A DNA stretch of 39,036 nucleotides, taken from NCBI GenBank assembly GCA_965369945.1, contig CBDUST010000005.1, positions 1 to 39,036 of the forward strand, read 5' to 3'. This document shows positions 16,766 through 23,813 of the stretch, one piece after another. The translations under genes and the position numbers were made by a program. The notes under the pieces are model-generated. The model was not told the DNA's origin. It did not search any database and saw only the letters and a list, made by a program, of their open reading frames with translations. This DNA comes from JADFNO01 sp965369945. Its GTDB lineage: Bacteria > Planctomycetota > Phycisphaerae > Phycisphaerales > SM1A02. How positions within the stretch are numbered: the stretch's first letter is position 1; each line of letters begins with the position of its first letter.

Positions 16766-17995
16766 TCATTTCTCCTGGTCGAACAACTCAAACTGCCCAG
16801 GCACGTCGGGCACCGCTCGCCCCGCATCCGGGTTGGCAATCCGCCGCCGTGACATTTCTGCGTACTCGGGCTTCAATTCGATACCGACGTAGGACAGGCC
16901 GAGCTTCTTGGCGACTACGCCGGTGGTCCCGCTGCCGGAGAATGGGTCGAGGACGGTGCAGGGGATTGGCGTATAGGGCACGACCAACGGCAAACTATGG
17001 GCATCTTCCCCGCACTCGCACCCAGGCGTCCAGCCGGTTGTCTTGGCGTTGACCCACCCAAATACCGCCTTGTCGTACTGCGAACACGATGACCCATCTG
17101 CCCGCCTGCGTTCCATCGGGCCTGATTCCCTGTTGACACCTAACGACGGGTTGACTCGCTGCCGCCCGTTACCACGTGTCCGCTCCACCACCCGCACCCA
17201 CGCCGCCCCGCATTCCGGGCAGCAGCCCTTCGCCGACGTGCCCGCTTTCAGGCAGGGCTCTACTAGGCGTTCTGGGAAGGTTGCGAAGTGGGCCTCACTG
17301 AAACTCTGGGTTGGCACCGTCCACACGGTGCGGAGGTTGCGGCTACCATCGCACACGATAACATCAGCGCCGCCAGACGTATGCCGACCGAACTCGCCAA
17401 GCGATCCAACCCCCTTGAAATTGCTCGCCCTATCCCGCGTGTGCGGCGGTAGCACCCCGACCTCCTTCACCGCCTCAGCATCGTAGAAGTACCGAGCCTT
17501 CTTAGTCAGCAAGAACACGTACTCATGGCTTTTCGTCGGCCTGTCGGTGCAGCTTTCGGGCATCGGGTTGGGCTTGTGCCAGATGATGTCGGAGCGGAGA
17601 ATCCACCCGTCAGCCTGCAACGCGAACGCCAGCCGCCAGGGTTGGCCGATTAGGTTCTTGGGGGGAAGGCCGGACTTCTTGACCATCCCGCCGTCGGCTG
17701 CGACGTTTCTGCCGCCATAGCCTGGGTACCCGGCGCCCTGTTGGGCGTTGTAGCAGTCCCCCATATTCACCCAGAGCGTCCCGTCATCCCGCAGCACCCG
17801 CCGAACGCCCCGGAACACGCGAACCAGCGTCGAAATGAATTCGCCGATGGTATCCTCGCTGCCGATCTGCCCAGGCATTCCGTAATCGCGGAGCCCCCAG
17901 TATGGCGGGCTCGTCACGCAGCATTGGACAGACCCCGCGTCCAGCTTGGCCAGCTCGGTACGCACGTCGCCGACATGGATGGTTGAAGTCTTCAC
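16766..17995 (-). CDS. DNA methyltransferase, N4-cytosine/N6-adenine (beta class)
   Basis: The protein (409 residues from GTG 17995) transfers a methyl group from S-adenosylmethionine to an exocyclic amino group of A or C. The catalytic motif IV TSPPYWG lies near residue 28, with GLRDYG just after. The SAM-binding motif I, DPFSGSGTTG, lies near residue 350, an order typical of the beta class. Between them are an FLLTKKARYFYD segment and a cysteine pair cluster (CCPECG, then CECG) that probably binds zinc. No restriction enzyme is adjacent, so it may protect phage DNA. An in-frame ATG at 18160 exists, but the 55 extra residues cross the operator-like repeats and do not look like protein. No Shine-Dalgarno site precedes 17995; TAGAAT ends 9 bases upstream of it, so a leaderless start is possible. 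Confidence 0.9.
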   Translation of the reverse strand: MKTSTIHVGDVRTELAKLDAGSVQCCVTSPPYWGLRDYGMPGQIGSEDTIGEFISTLVRVFRGVRRVLRDDGTLWVNMGDCYNAQQGAGYPGYGGRNVAADGGMVKKSGLPPKNLIGQPWRLAFALQADGWILRSDIIWHKPNPMPESCTDRPTKSHEYVFLLTKKARYFYDAEAVKEVGVLPPHTRDRASNFKGVGSLGEFGRHTSGGADVIVCDGSRNLRTVWTVPTQSFSEAHFATFPERLVEPCLKAGTSAKGCCPECGAAWVRVVERTRGNGRQRVNPSLGVNRESGPMERRRADGSSCSQYDKAVFGWVNAKTTGWTPGCECGEDAHSLPLVVPYTPIPCTVLDPFSGSGTTGVVAKKLGLSYVGIELKPEYAEMSRRRIANPDAGRAVPDVPGQFELFDQEK

Positions 17996-18032
17996 CAAAT
18001 CACATTCTACGACACAAAATCCCGGCGCGGGA

Positions 18033-18134
18033 CTTGTACGTAACGGACAAGGAAACGTCGGCGCGTTACCGCTTACCGATCCAACGCCGGGAAATATCGT
18101 AGTGGAGTTGTCTTGTCCGTTATCACGATTCAAG
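18033..18134. promoter_or_regulatory. Operator-like inverted repeat pair upstream of the methyltransferase
   Basis: TAACGGACAAG (18041-18051) recurs inverted as CTTGTCCGTTA (18112-18122), a perfect 11-base match 60 bases apart. Each copy also has CTTG on its other side (18033-18036; CAAG at 18131-18134), so each is itself a gapped palindrome ending in CTTG/CAAG. The pair lies in the divergent gap 17996-18361 and would suit a repressor that loops or pairs two sites. The rest of the gap holds a GC-rich GGCGGG/CCCGCC stem near 18190-18230 and the rightward promoter. Confidence 0.55.
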
Positions 18135-18291
18135 CATACGACATATCGGGCGGGATGCAACCGGATATTTAATCTTTTCGATCAACAAACGACAGCGGGC
18201 GGGGCCTCGCAACCACCACCCGCCGCCCTTGAAAGGATTGAGCCATCACCATACCCGCTCAAGATTTTCTTGCAAGTGGCCGATATTTGTC

Positions 18292-18320
18292 TTGACAACG
18301 TCGCGACAGTGGTGCATACT
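18292..18320 (+). promoter_or_regulatory. Early rightward promoter 1
   Basis: TTGACA (18292-18297), 17 bases, CATACT (18315-18320). The palindrome GTCGCGAC (18300-18307) sits between -35 and -10, where a repressor would block RNA polymerase. Nineteen of the first bases match promoter 2 at 19843. It reads into the early operon starting at 18362. Confidence 0.72.
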
Positions 18321-18361
18321 TGAGGCGTGGAAATCGGAGCAGGTCAAACGAAAGGGAAATC

Positions 18362-18538
18362 ATGACAACGGCAACCTCAGAACAAAAATTGACGGCACTC
18401 AAGGGCGGCTGCCAGTGCGAATCCATCGGGCTATACCATAGATTGCGGGACGGCTGGCTCGTTTGCGACAGTTGCCATAAGCGCATTGGGGCTGCTCCGC
18501 CAACGCATCAAGGCACGCAACACGGGCGGGAGCGATGA
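18362..18538 (+). CDS. Small zinc-finger-like early protein
   Basis: The 58-residue product is the first gene after promoter 1, with a GAAAGGG site 5-11 bases upstream of its ATG. CQC near residue 17 and CDSC near residue 34 could form one zinc-binding site. It has a Gln/His/Arg-rich tail. An early host-takeover or DNA-binding role is possible but unproven. The following 101 bases hold no gene I can support. Confidence 0.65.
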   Translation: MTTATSEQKLTALKGGCQCESIGLYHRLRDGWLVCDSCHKRIGAAPPTHQGTQHGRER

Positions 18539-18639
18539 CCAGCGGGCCAGTCGATTCGCCGTGGGTGAACTAGCGAGTACGGGCGAGCGATCCGGGTGCG
18601 TTGCCCGCTCTGGCTCGCTGCGCCATTGAGGATACCAGC

Positions 18640-18858
18640 ATGGCCAAGAAACGGCAAAAAGTCTACGAGGTTGTCGTGATGCGTGACGGCGAAGAATGGC
18701 TGCGGTGCAGTGGCGTGACTGGGGCTAGCTTAGCGACCAGTACTGTCCGCGACATGGCTATCGGCGGCACCGCCCGCAACCAGCGGCGAGCGCTTCGAGG
18801 ACTTGCGACTATCGAGTTAGTGATGAGGAATCCGAACGACATCACGGTGAGCCCCTAA
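18640..18858 (+). CDS. Small early protein of unknown function
   Basis: The 72-residue ORF starts at ATG 18640 behind GAGGA. An N-terminal basic patch (KKRQK) leads into a VYEVVVMRDGEEW strand, then a helix. The pattern resembles small beta-alpha proteins of phage early regions. No family is recognised. It is coupled to the next gene by TAATG. Confidence 0.6.
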   Translation: MAKKRQKVYEVVVMRDGEEWLRCSGVTGASLATSTVRDMAIGGTARNQRRALRGLATIELVMRNPNDITVSP

Positions 18859-19121
18859 TGCCTAACGTACGCGGCAACATGCCGGCCGGGCTCGCGGAGC
18901 ACAACGATCCTCATTTCGCTGAGCCGGAGTGCGCGCGAGCGCGATGCGGTTGGTGCGGCGAGGCGTTCGTCTCATTAGTCGGCGTCGATGAAGTACGGAC
19001 GATCGAGGACGCGAGGGCTCACGTCGAGCGACTGAAAGACAAGCACGAGCGGGACTGCGAAGAGGCGAAGCGAGCCTGTTGCGATCCGCGAGACATGGAA
19101 GGGCCACCGCATGAAGAATAG
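18858..19121 (+). CDS. Cysteine-rich early protein
   Basis: The 87-residue protein has CARARCGWCGEAF near residues 25-37, a short helix with HVERLKDKHERDCEE and a later CC pair. The cysteines and His/Asp pattern resemble a C2HC-type zinc finger (CxxC-x-H-x-C). It overlaps the next gene by 11 bases. Confidence 0.62.
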   Translation: MPNVRGNMPAGLAEHNDPHFAEPECARARCGWCGEAFVSLVGVDEVRTIEDARAHVERLKDKHERDCEEAKRACCDPRDMEGPPHEE

Positions 19122-19314
19122 AGCAACGAAACCAGATCGATCGACGAGTTGCCCGGACTGCGGGTACCCGCTCGTGGCTCACTTGAGGATCAATCGACAG
19201 GGTAGTCTAAACTTCTACGAATGCTGCGGGTGCGAGAATCGGTTCGATTCGCTGGAAGCGATCGCGATCGCCTGGACGGCACGCCTCATGCTGGATCGCG
19301 GGGTGCTGTCGTGA
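19111..19314 (+). CDS. Zinc-ribbon early protein
   Basis: The 67-residue protein has CPDCG near residue 14 and CCGC near residue 38, separated by a strand-rich HLRINRQGSLNFYE segment, the classic arrangement of a zinc ribbon. A C-terminal helix (IAIAWTARLML) follows. Function is not known. The stop overlaps the next GTG as GTGA. Confidence 0.66.
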   Translation: MKNRATKPDRSTSCPDCGYPLVAHLRINRQGSLNFYECCGCENRFDSLEAIAIAWTARLMLDRGVLS

Positions 19315-19553
19315 ACGAATTAGATAGGCAGCGACACTGCCGCCTGGCGGTCGAGCATTTCCTAGAAGCCGCGGCGGCATTTGAGTCGGTTGATCCAGGT
19401 GTCAACAGCCGCTGGGAATTGCGTTCTAAGGTGCTGCGGGGCACCAACTCCCCACAGACGGATATCCCTAATCTTCACTCCATGCTCGGCGCATGCCTTG
19501 TAAGGCTTACCATCGCCGGCTGGTCCATAGCCCTTGTGGAGCCGAAGCCTTGA
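19311..19553 (+). CDS. Small early protein of unknown function
   Basis: The 80-residue product starts at GTG 19311 on a GTGA overlap. It opens with a helical DRQRHCRLAVEHFLEAAAAFE segment and continues with PNLHSMLGACLVRLTIAGWSI. No motif is recognised. Confidence 0.55.
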   Translation: MNELDRQRHCRLAVEHFLEAAAAFESVDPGVNSRWELRSKVLRGTNSPQTDIPNLHSMLGACLVRLTIAGWSIALVEPKP

Positions 19554-19846
19554 TCGCAATCAACGAACACGGAGCGTTCGCAGAGAAATCGTGTGAGCTA
19601 TTGGAGTCGCCGGACTCGCGGTGTCCGGTGGTAGTCAGCACGCTTCACGCTGCTCAAATGTTAGCGAAAGAGTGCGGGCCAACGTTCGGTTGTCCGCAGG
19701 CTCAAGCTACGAATACGGCGTGGACATGCTTCGGCAAGCGACACGCGATCAAAGGCTACGTCGTTGAGGCGGCGCCCGGATCGATGTACCTACTCTACGC
19801 CGGCGGGCGTGGGTTCCTGGACGAGTGGCTACAGATAACGTCTTGA
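19550..19846 (+). CDS. Cysteine-containing early protein of unknown function
   Basis: I place the start at TTG 19550, overlapping the previous stop as TTGA, because GGAG lies 8 bases upstream; an ATG at 19493 has no such site and would overlap by 61 bases. The 98-residue product carries five cysteines (KSCELL, SRCPVV, KECG, FGCP, WTCFG) that are not in a recognised finger. The end (APGSMYLLYAGGRGFLDEWL) is strand-rich. Confidence 0.5.
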   Translation: MIAINEHGAFAEKSCELLESPDSRCPVVVSTLHAAQMLAKECGPTFGCPQAQATNTAWTCFGKRHAIKGYVVEAAPGSMYLLYAGGRGFLDEWLQITS

Positions 19847-19870
19847 CAACGTCGCGACGTGTGGTAGACT
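19843..19870 (+). promoter_or_regulatory. Early rightward promoter 2
   Basis: TTGACA (19843-19848), 16 bases, TAGACT (19865-19870), with GTCGCGAC (19851-19858) between them exactly as in promoter 1. The expected transcript start is about 19877, leaving a very short leader to ATG 19890. It overlaps the end of the preceding gene. Confidence 0.75.
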
Positions 19871-19889
19871 TAGAACGGCGGCAAATGAT

Positions 19890-20108
19890 ATGGCCAGAGG
19901 TAGAAAGACTTTGAGTGGACAGGCAGACGACCCGACTAAGCGTCGGTTGTTTCGGATGCCCACATCCCTAATAAGATTGATGGAGGCTGAGGTAGCGGCG
20001 AACGATGATTTCCAGGATGTGTCGCAATTTGTCAGGTATTGGATACGGAGAGGGTTGAAAAATGAACGACGCGCAAAAAGCAACCAACGCAAACGTCGGC
20101 GGCGATGA
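19890..20108 (+). CDS. Ribbon-helix-helix DNA-binding protein (candidate repressor)
   Basis: The 72-residue protein has the Arc/CopG-type layout: a beta strand with alternating residues (KRRLFRMP, about 17-24), helix 1 (SLIRLMEAEVAAN), a loop and helix 2 with the SQFVRYWIRRGL motif (44-55). The C-terminus is highly basic (RRAKSNQRKRRRR). It lies directly behind promoter 2, which contains a palindrome; I infer that it may bind GTCGCGAC and control itself and promoter 1. Its identity as RHH is inferred from the pattern. Confidence 0.72.
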   Translation: MARGRKTLSGQADDPTKRRLFRMPTSLIRLMEAEVAANDDFQDVSQFVRYWIRRGLKNERRAKSNQRKRRRR

Positions 20109-20347
20109 CGTGGGAACCAGCCGTCAAACCGGGGGAGCGAGTGGAAGTAGGGACACACACTCTGCGCAAGGATGCGCAGCCGCCGATTGATGGAACGATA
20201 AACCCCCCGACCAGGGGCTGGGCGAGCATGCCTGAGACAGAGGTGCCCAGCCCCGCCAGGGATAACGATTGTCTATCTCGGCTACGGACTGTAAATGCGC
20301 CGAGACTTGATCCGGCGGGCGTAGATGCGAAATGCCTATTGACGTAG
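20105..20347 (+). CDS. Small proline-rich early protein
   Basis: The 80-residue ORF starts on the ATGA overlap with the RHH gene. Its N-terminal half (WEPAVKPGERVEVGTHTL) looks like coding sequence; the second half is low-complexity and Pro/Arg-rich. No family is recognised. It could be a coupled small partner or a chance frame. Confidence 0.4.
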   Translation: MTWEPAVKPGERVEVGTHTLRKDAQPPIDGTINPPTRGWASMPETEVPSPARDNDCLSRLRTVNAPRLDPAGVDAKCLLT

Positions 20348-20447
20348 CGGTAGGCTAACATCCCAACAATCTTGTTGGCTACGGCGCCCGCCGGTTTCAT
20401 GTTCTAAAGCGGAAGGATTGAACAACGGATACCACCGAGTGCGGAAA

Positions 20448-20531
20448 CCGGCGCGGATGGCTTAGAGCTAATGACTTCCCCTTCCCTGGAGGGGGTTGCG
20501 GCTAGGACGCCGGCCTGAGCTATCCCGCCGG
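20448..20531 (+). ncRNA. Candidate structured RNA (three-way junction)
   Basis: CCGGC (20448-20452) pairs with GCCGG (20527-20531), and GGATGGCTTAG (20455-20465) pairs with CTGAGCTATCC (20515-20525) using two G-U pairs, giving a closing stem of about 16 pairs with a small internal loop. Inside are CCCCT-N7-AGGGG (20478-20494) and CGGC-N6-GCCG (20499-20512). The shape recalls a tRNA without a D arm, but U33 and a TTC T-loop are missing. It fills the 203-base gap between 20347 and 20551. Upstream in the gap is a CCAACAA/TTGTTGG hairpin (20363-20378). Confidence 0.5.
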
Positions 20532-20550
20532 CCACTTTCAGGAGCGAAGG

Positions 20551-20718
20551 ATGAAACACATAATGTGCCGCATTGCCATTCTACTCATTGTAGTGTCTCT
20601 TTCGTATATCGGGGTTGAGATTAGCCAACTGTCCAGCATGTGGTCTCTATTTATGCTCGTCCCAGTTATTACATTGGACGTGGTATTGCAGGGCAGTTGG
20701 TGGAACCGATGCCCATAA
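20551..20718 (+). CDS. Small membrane protein before the exonuclease
   Basis: A 55-residue ORF with AGGAG at 20540-20544, just ahead of its ATG. Residues 7-20 (RIAILLIVVSLSYI) and 30-48 are hydrophobic, suggesting one or two membrane segments. It overlaps the exonuclease start by 10 bases. The ribosome site supports translation; function is unknown. Confidence 0.6.
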   Translation: MKHIMCRIAILLIVVSLSYIGVEISQLSSMWSLFMLVPVITLDVVLQGSWWNRCP

Positions 20719-21566
20719 CCGCCCGCCAGAGGGATGAACGACGGAAGTGCGTCGGAGCGAGCGAGGTCGGCGCCCTGTTCGGCGTTGATCCGTTCAAGTC
20801 GATTACCGACGTTTGGTATGAGAAAGTGCATGGAGTCAGTGTTGATGCCGGTGAAGCTGCGGAGGCCGGCAACTACTTCGAGGGTGGCGTGCTGGACTGG
20901 GCAGAGACTCACTACGGAAAGCTCAAAAGAAATCAGCGACGCATCGCACCCGACAAGGACATGCCGATCGCGGCCAACCTTGACAGCATCATCGTGGCAA
21001 GCGGCGAGACTCTGGACGCGAAGACGTCTGGGCTCAGAGGCCGGTTGATGGACTACTGGGGCGACGATGGCAGCGACCACGTTCCGAAGCGTGTGATCCT
21101 CCAAAAGCAGACACAGATGTACTGCGCCGAAACCGGAGTCGGGCACGTCGCCGCGTTCCTTGGCGGTCGCGGGTTCGCATACTTCGACATTGAACGCAAC
21201 GACCGGCTGATCGAGGCGATCAAGGAAAAGGTGCATTGGTTCTGGGTTGACCACGTTCTCGCTCAGGTCATGCCGCCGGGCCAACCTCCGTCGATGGACA
21301 CGCTCCGTTCGGTGCAGCGGAAACCGGAGAGCTGTATCGACCTACCGGACTCCGCGATCCTGCTGGCCGATCAGTTGAAAGAGGCGCAGGCCACGAGTAC
21401 GGCGGACGACAAGATCAAGAAGCAATTGCAGGCCGAACTGCTGGCCATGCTCAACAACAACGAAAGCGGGCGGATTCCGGACGGGCGCCTGGTAACGTAT
21501 TTCAAGCAAACGCGCAAGGCGACTGCCGCCAGCACGTTCCCAAAAATGTATGTCAGAAAGGGTTGA
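20709..21566 (+). CDS. YqaJ-type exonuclease (recombination)
   Basis: The 285-residue protein matches YqaJ/lambda-exonuclease-type PD-(D/E)XK nucleases, which resect DNA ends for a single-strand annealing partner. Motifs in order are GASEVGALFGVDPF (16-29), YFEGGVLDWAE with Glu58, a NLDSI aspartate (D92), LDAKTSG (102-108) with D-x-K, and KRVILQKQTQMYC (126-139). Start ATG 20709 follows a GGTGGA stretch; a longer frame from 20640 would run through the membrane ORF. It begins the recombination cluster of the next three genes. Confidence 0.88.
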   Translation: MPITARQRDERRKCVGASEVGALFGVDPFKSITDVWYEKVHGVSVDAGEAAEAGNYFEGGVLDWAETHYGKLKRNQRRIAPDKDMPIAANLDSIIVASGETLDAKTSGLRGRLMDYWGDDGSDHVPKRVILQKQTQMYCAETGVGHVAAFLGGRGFAYFDIERNDRLIEAIKEKVHWFWVDHVLAQVMPPGQPPSMDTLRSVQRKPESCIDLPDSAILLADQLKEAQATSTADDKIKKQLQAELLAMLNNNESGRIPDGRLVTYFKQTRKATAASTFPKMYVRKG

Positions 21567-21569
21567 CGA

Positions 21570-22826
21570 ATGAAGATTGTGACGCTGCAAGTGGAAAACG
21601 TGAAGGCCATCAAGGCTGTCCGCATGGAGCTGGACGGGTCGCTCGTGGTCATCGGCGGCAAGAACGCGCAAGGTAAGTCGGCAGTCCTAGACGCCATAGA
21701 AATGGCGCTGGCAGGCGGCAAGGCGATTCCTGATGAGCCGATCCGCAGAGGGGAAAAGTCGGGTAGCGTGAAGCTCGCGCTCAGTAACGGCGTGACCGTG
21801 ATCCGCTCGTTCGGCATGAAGACCGGCCACAAACTCAAGCTGATCGAGACCGCGACTGGCAAGACAGCCACGGACGACAAGGGCAAGCCTATCACGCAAG
21901 TCCAATCATACCTGAACCCGCTGCTCGGTGACCTTGCGTTTGACCCGCTGGAATTCTCGCGGATGGCGCCGAAGGATCAACTTGAAACCTTGAAGCGAAT
22001 CACGGGCCTGGACTTCGCGGAGATCGACAAGCGACGGGCGCAGGCGTTCGCGGAACGGACGGACGTCAAGCGGGACGCCAAGAAGCTGGAAGGCCAGTTG
22101 GCCGGGATGCCAATCGTGAAGGATGCACCTGAAGCGGAGGTCGATCCGGCGGACATCGCGAAAAAGCTGGAGGACGCGATCTCAAAGCGGAATCGTGTGC
22201 AGATTATATCGGATGCGATGTCGCGCGATACCGATCGGATTGAGGAGTGGCTCGAATCGATTAAGAAAATCCAAGTCCTGATCGACAGCCAGCGACACGA
22301 CCTGCAACTTGCGGACTCAGAGCGCAATAGGATCGACGCTCCGGAGCCGGAGGCGATCGACGAGATCCGTGAAAGACTCGCGGGTGTCGAGGATCTCAAC
22401 CGGCAGTTCAGGGCGTCAGAAGAGCGTGGCATTGTAGCCAAGGATTATGTGACACTTGAAAACCAAGTAACTGATCTGACCGAGGTCATCAAAGCGGCGG
22501 ACGCCGAAAAGGCTCAGCTGCTAGAGAATGCAGAGCTGCCGATCAAGGGTCTCGCATTCGGCGAAGACGGCGTGACGTTCAACGGCATCGCGTTCAGTGA
22601 CATCGCGACATCGGAGCAAATCAGGGCGTCGATGGCTATCGGTCTCGCGGGGCATCCGGAGTTGAATCTCGTGCGAATGGACAACGGCGAGGCGCTGGAC
22701 CTGGAGTCGTTGGCAATTATCGGAAAGATGGCGGAAGAGGCTGATGCGCAAGTAATCATGGCTCGCGTATCCACCGGCCCCGAGTGCAGCGTGATTATCG
22801 TAGACGGCGAGATTGCAGACAACTAA
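21570..22826 (+). CDS. SbcC/RecF-like P-loop ATPase
   Basis: The 418-residue protein has an N-terminal Rad50/SbcC-like AAA_23 domain: LQVENVKAIK, Walker A GGKNAQGKS (29-37), then a coiled-coil centre (about 145-310) and a C-terminal lobe with TSEQIRASMAIGLA and IIGKMAEEADAQVIMARV. The signature and Walker B motifs are degenerate. It follows the exonuclease by 3 bases, so it likely works on DNA ends with it, as a loader or tether. Small phage ATPases of this kind are common next to YqaJ. Confidence 0.82.
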   Translation: MKIVTLQVENVKAIKAVRMELDGSLVVIGGKNAQGKSAVLDAIEMALAGGKAIPDEPIRRGEKSGSVKLALSNGVTVIRSFGMKTGHKLKLIETATGKTATDDKGKPITQVQSYLNPLLGDLAFDPLEFSRMAPKDQLETLKRITGLDFAEIDKRRAQAFAERTDVKRDAKKLEGQLAGMPIVKDAPEAEVDPADIAKKLEDAISKRNRVQIISDAMSRDTDRIEEWLESIKKIQVLIDSQRHDLQLADSERNRIDAPEPEAIDEIRERLAGVEDLNRQFRASEERGIVAKDYVTLENQVTDLTEVIKAADAEKAQLLENAELPIKGLAFGEDGVTFNGIAFSDIATSEQIRASMAIGLAGHPELNLVRMDNGEALDLESLAIIGKMAEEADAQVIMARVSTGPECSVIIVDGEIADN

Positions 22827-22840
22827 GAAAGGGTTGACTC

Positions 22841-23284
22841 ATGGCGAAAGAACTAGCGAAGGTTGAGGCTCCGGCAGGTAGTGAGGCAGAAGCGCTCGCC
22901 GCACTGCCGCGCGACTTGGCGATTGTCAAGATTCAAGAAGACAGCATGATGGCGATGGCGGCGGCGCATCCGAGAGACTACGTCGCCATACTCGCAGACA
23001 TCAAGCAACAGATCGCCGCGTACAAGTCGTTCGCTCAAGGCATCATGTACACCAAGCCTGTCGGCGGCGGGAAGTACGCCACCGGCCTGTCCATTCGCGC
23101 GGCCGAGTCGATCAAGCTGGCGTTCGGACACTGCTCTGTTGTTACCGACATATCCATCATCGACAACAACACGGTCAAGATTTCGGCGACGTTCACCGAC
23201 TTTCAGCGCGGCAACAAATGGACTGACGGCGGCGTGCTCAGCAAGTTTTACAAGGAGTCGAAGAAGAAGGGGGGGCCACCGTGA
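22841..23284 (+). CDS. Recombination-associated protein, N-terminal part
   Basis: The 147-residue ORF starts behind AAAGGG. It contains QEDSMMAMAAAHPRDYVAILAD, KPVGGGKYATGLSIRAAESI and SATFTDFQRGNKW, which I recognise as the N-terminal half of a single longer phage protein family found beside YqaJ-type nucleases; a single-strand-annealing role is an inference from that neighbourhood. It ends shortly after a run of seven G at 23269-23275. The continuation, DDRFFNVVCKAEKSKLVREV, lies in the next frame. Confidence 0.72.
   Translation: MAKELAKVEAPAGSEAEALAALPRDLAIVKIQEDSMMAMAAAHPRDYVAILADIKQQIAAYKSFAQGIMYTKPVGGGKYATGLSIRAAESIKLAFGHCSVVTDISIIDNNTVKISATFTDFQRGNKWTDGGVLSKFYKESKKKGGPP
23269..23275 (+). 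promoter_or_regulatory. Candidate -1 slip site, seven G
   Basis: G GGG GGG is in phase with the zero frame (codons GGG GGG). A -1 slip here joins the two halves of the recombination protein and reads GCC ACC GTG AGG CAC GAT onward without a stop. It could be programmed, a phase-variable tract or a sequencing/assembly length error. Confidence 0.5.
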
Positions 23285-23697
23285 GGCACGATGACGACCG
23301 GTTTTTCAATGTCGTATGCAAGGCTGAGAAATCAAAGCTAGTCCGAGAAGTGATTCTACGCAGCGTGCCCGCCGGATTGAAGAGCGAGATAGAGAAAGCC
23401 GCAGCCGAGGCGCTTGGCGAGTTCATGGACGATGGCGCCTTGCAAAGCCTGATAGACGGGTTCGCGGAAAAGAATGTGTCCGTCGAGCAGATCGAGAAGC
23501 TGATCGGTAAACGCAAGGAGAATTTCCTCACGGCCGATCGAACTAAGCTGCTGGGGCTCTGGAATGCCGTCAAGGATGGCGAGTCGTCTGTCAATGAGGT
23601 GTTCGGCGACGAACAGGCCGAGCCGCCAGCCGAAGGCGAATCAGCGACCCAAGCCCTGGCCGATGAACTGGCGGCCGACGCCAAGGCGAAACCCTAG
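23281..23697 (+). CDS. Recombination-associated protein, C-terminal part
   Basis: This frame encodes 138 residues from a GTG at 23281. It opens HDDDRFFNVVCKAEKSKLVREVI and contains SVPAGLKSEIEKAAAEAL, the second half of the family begun by the previous ORF. The acidic tail (EDAEPP-like, GESATQALADELAADAK) is typical of phage recombination accessory proteins. It has no strong ribosome site of its own, so a joined product via the G tract is more natural than independent translation. Confidence 0.65.
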   Translation: MRHDDDRFFNVVCKAEKSKLVREVILRSVPAGLKSEIEKAAAEALGEFMDDGALQSLIDGFAEKNVSVEQIEKLIGKRKENFLTADRTKLLGLWNAVKDGESSVNEVFGDEQAEPPAEGESATQALADELAADAKAKP

Positions 23698-23717
23698 CCC
23701 GCTACCGAGGGAGCGAC

Positions 23718-23813
23718 ATGAGTAATGAATCCTGGTTTATGATTGGCTCGGCAGCCTTGATTCTGTGTGCGTACTTTTGCGGAAGGGAGTTTAGGAAATG
23801 GCTGGACCGCTAG
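23718..23813 (+). CDS. Tiny membrane protein
   Basis: The 31-residue ORF, behind GGGAG, has a hydrophobic core (MIGSAALILCAYFC) followed by REFRKWLDR, a positive-inside pattern for one membrane segment. It overlaps the next ORF by 16 bases. Confidence 0.45.
   Translation: MSNESWFMIGSAALILCAYFCGREFRKWLDR

Noticed and set aside
20448..20531. A tRNA gene
   Set aside because: The 7-base loop lacks U33, there is no TTC T-loop and no D arm; kept as an unclassified structured RNA.
20538..21284. A 248-codon minus-strand frame over the exonuclease
   Set aside because: The plus strand carries all YqaJ motifs; the minus translation has none and no ribosome site.
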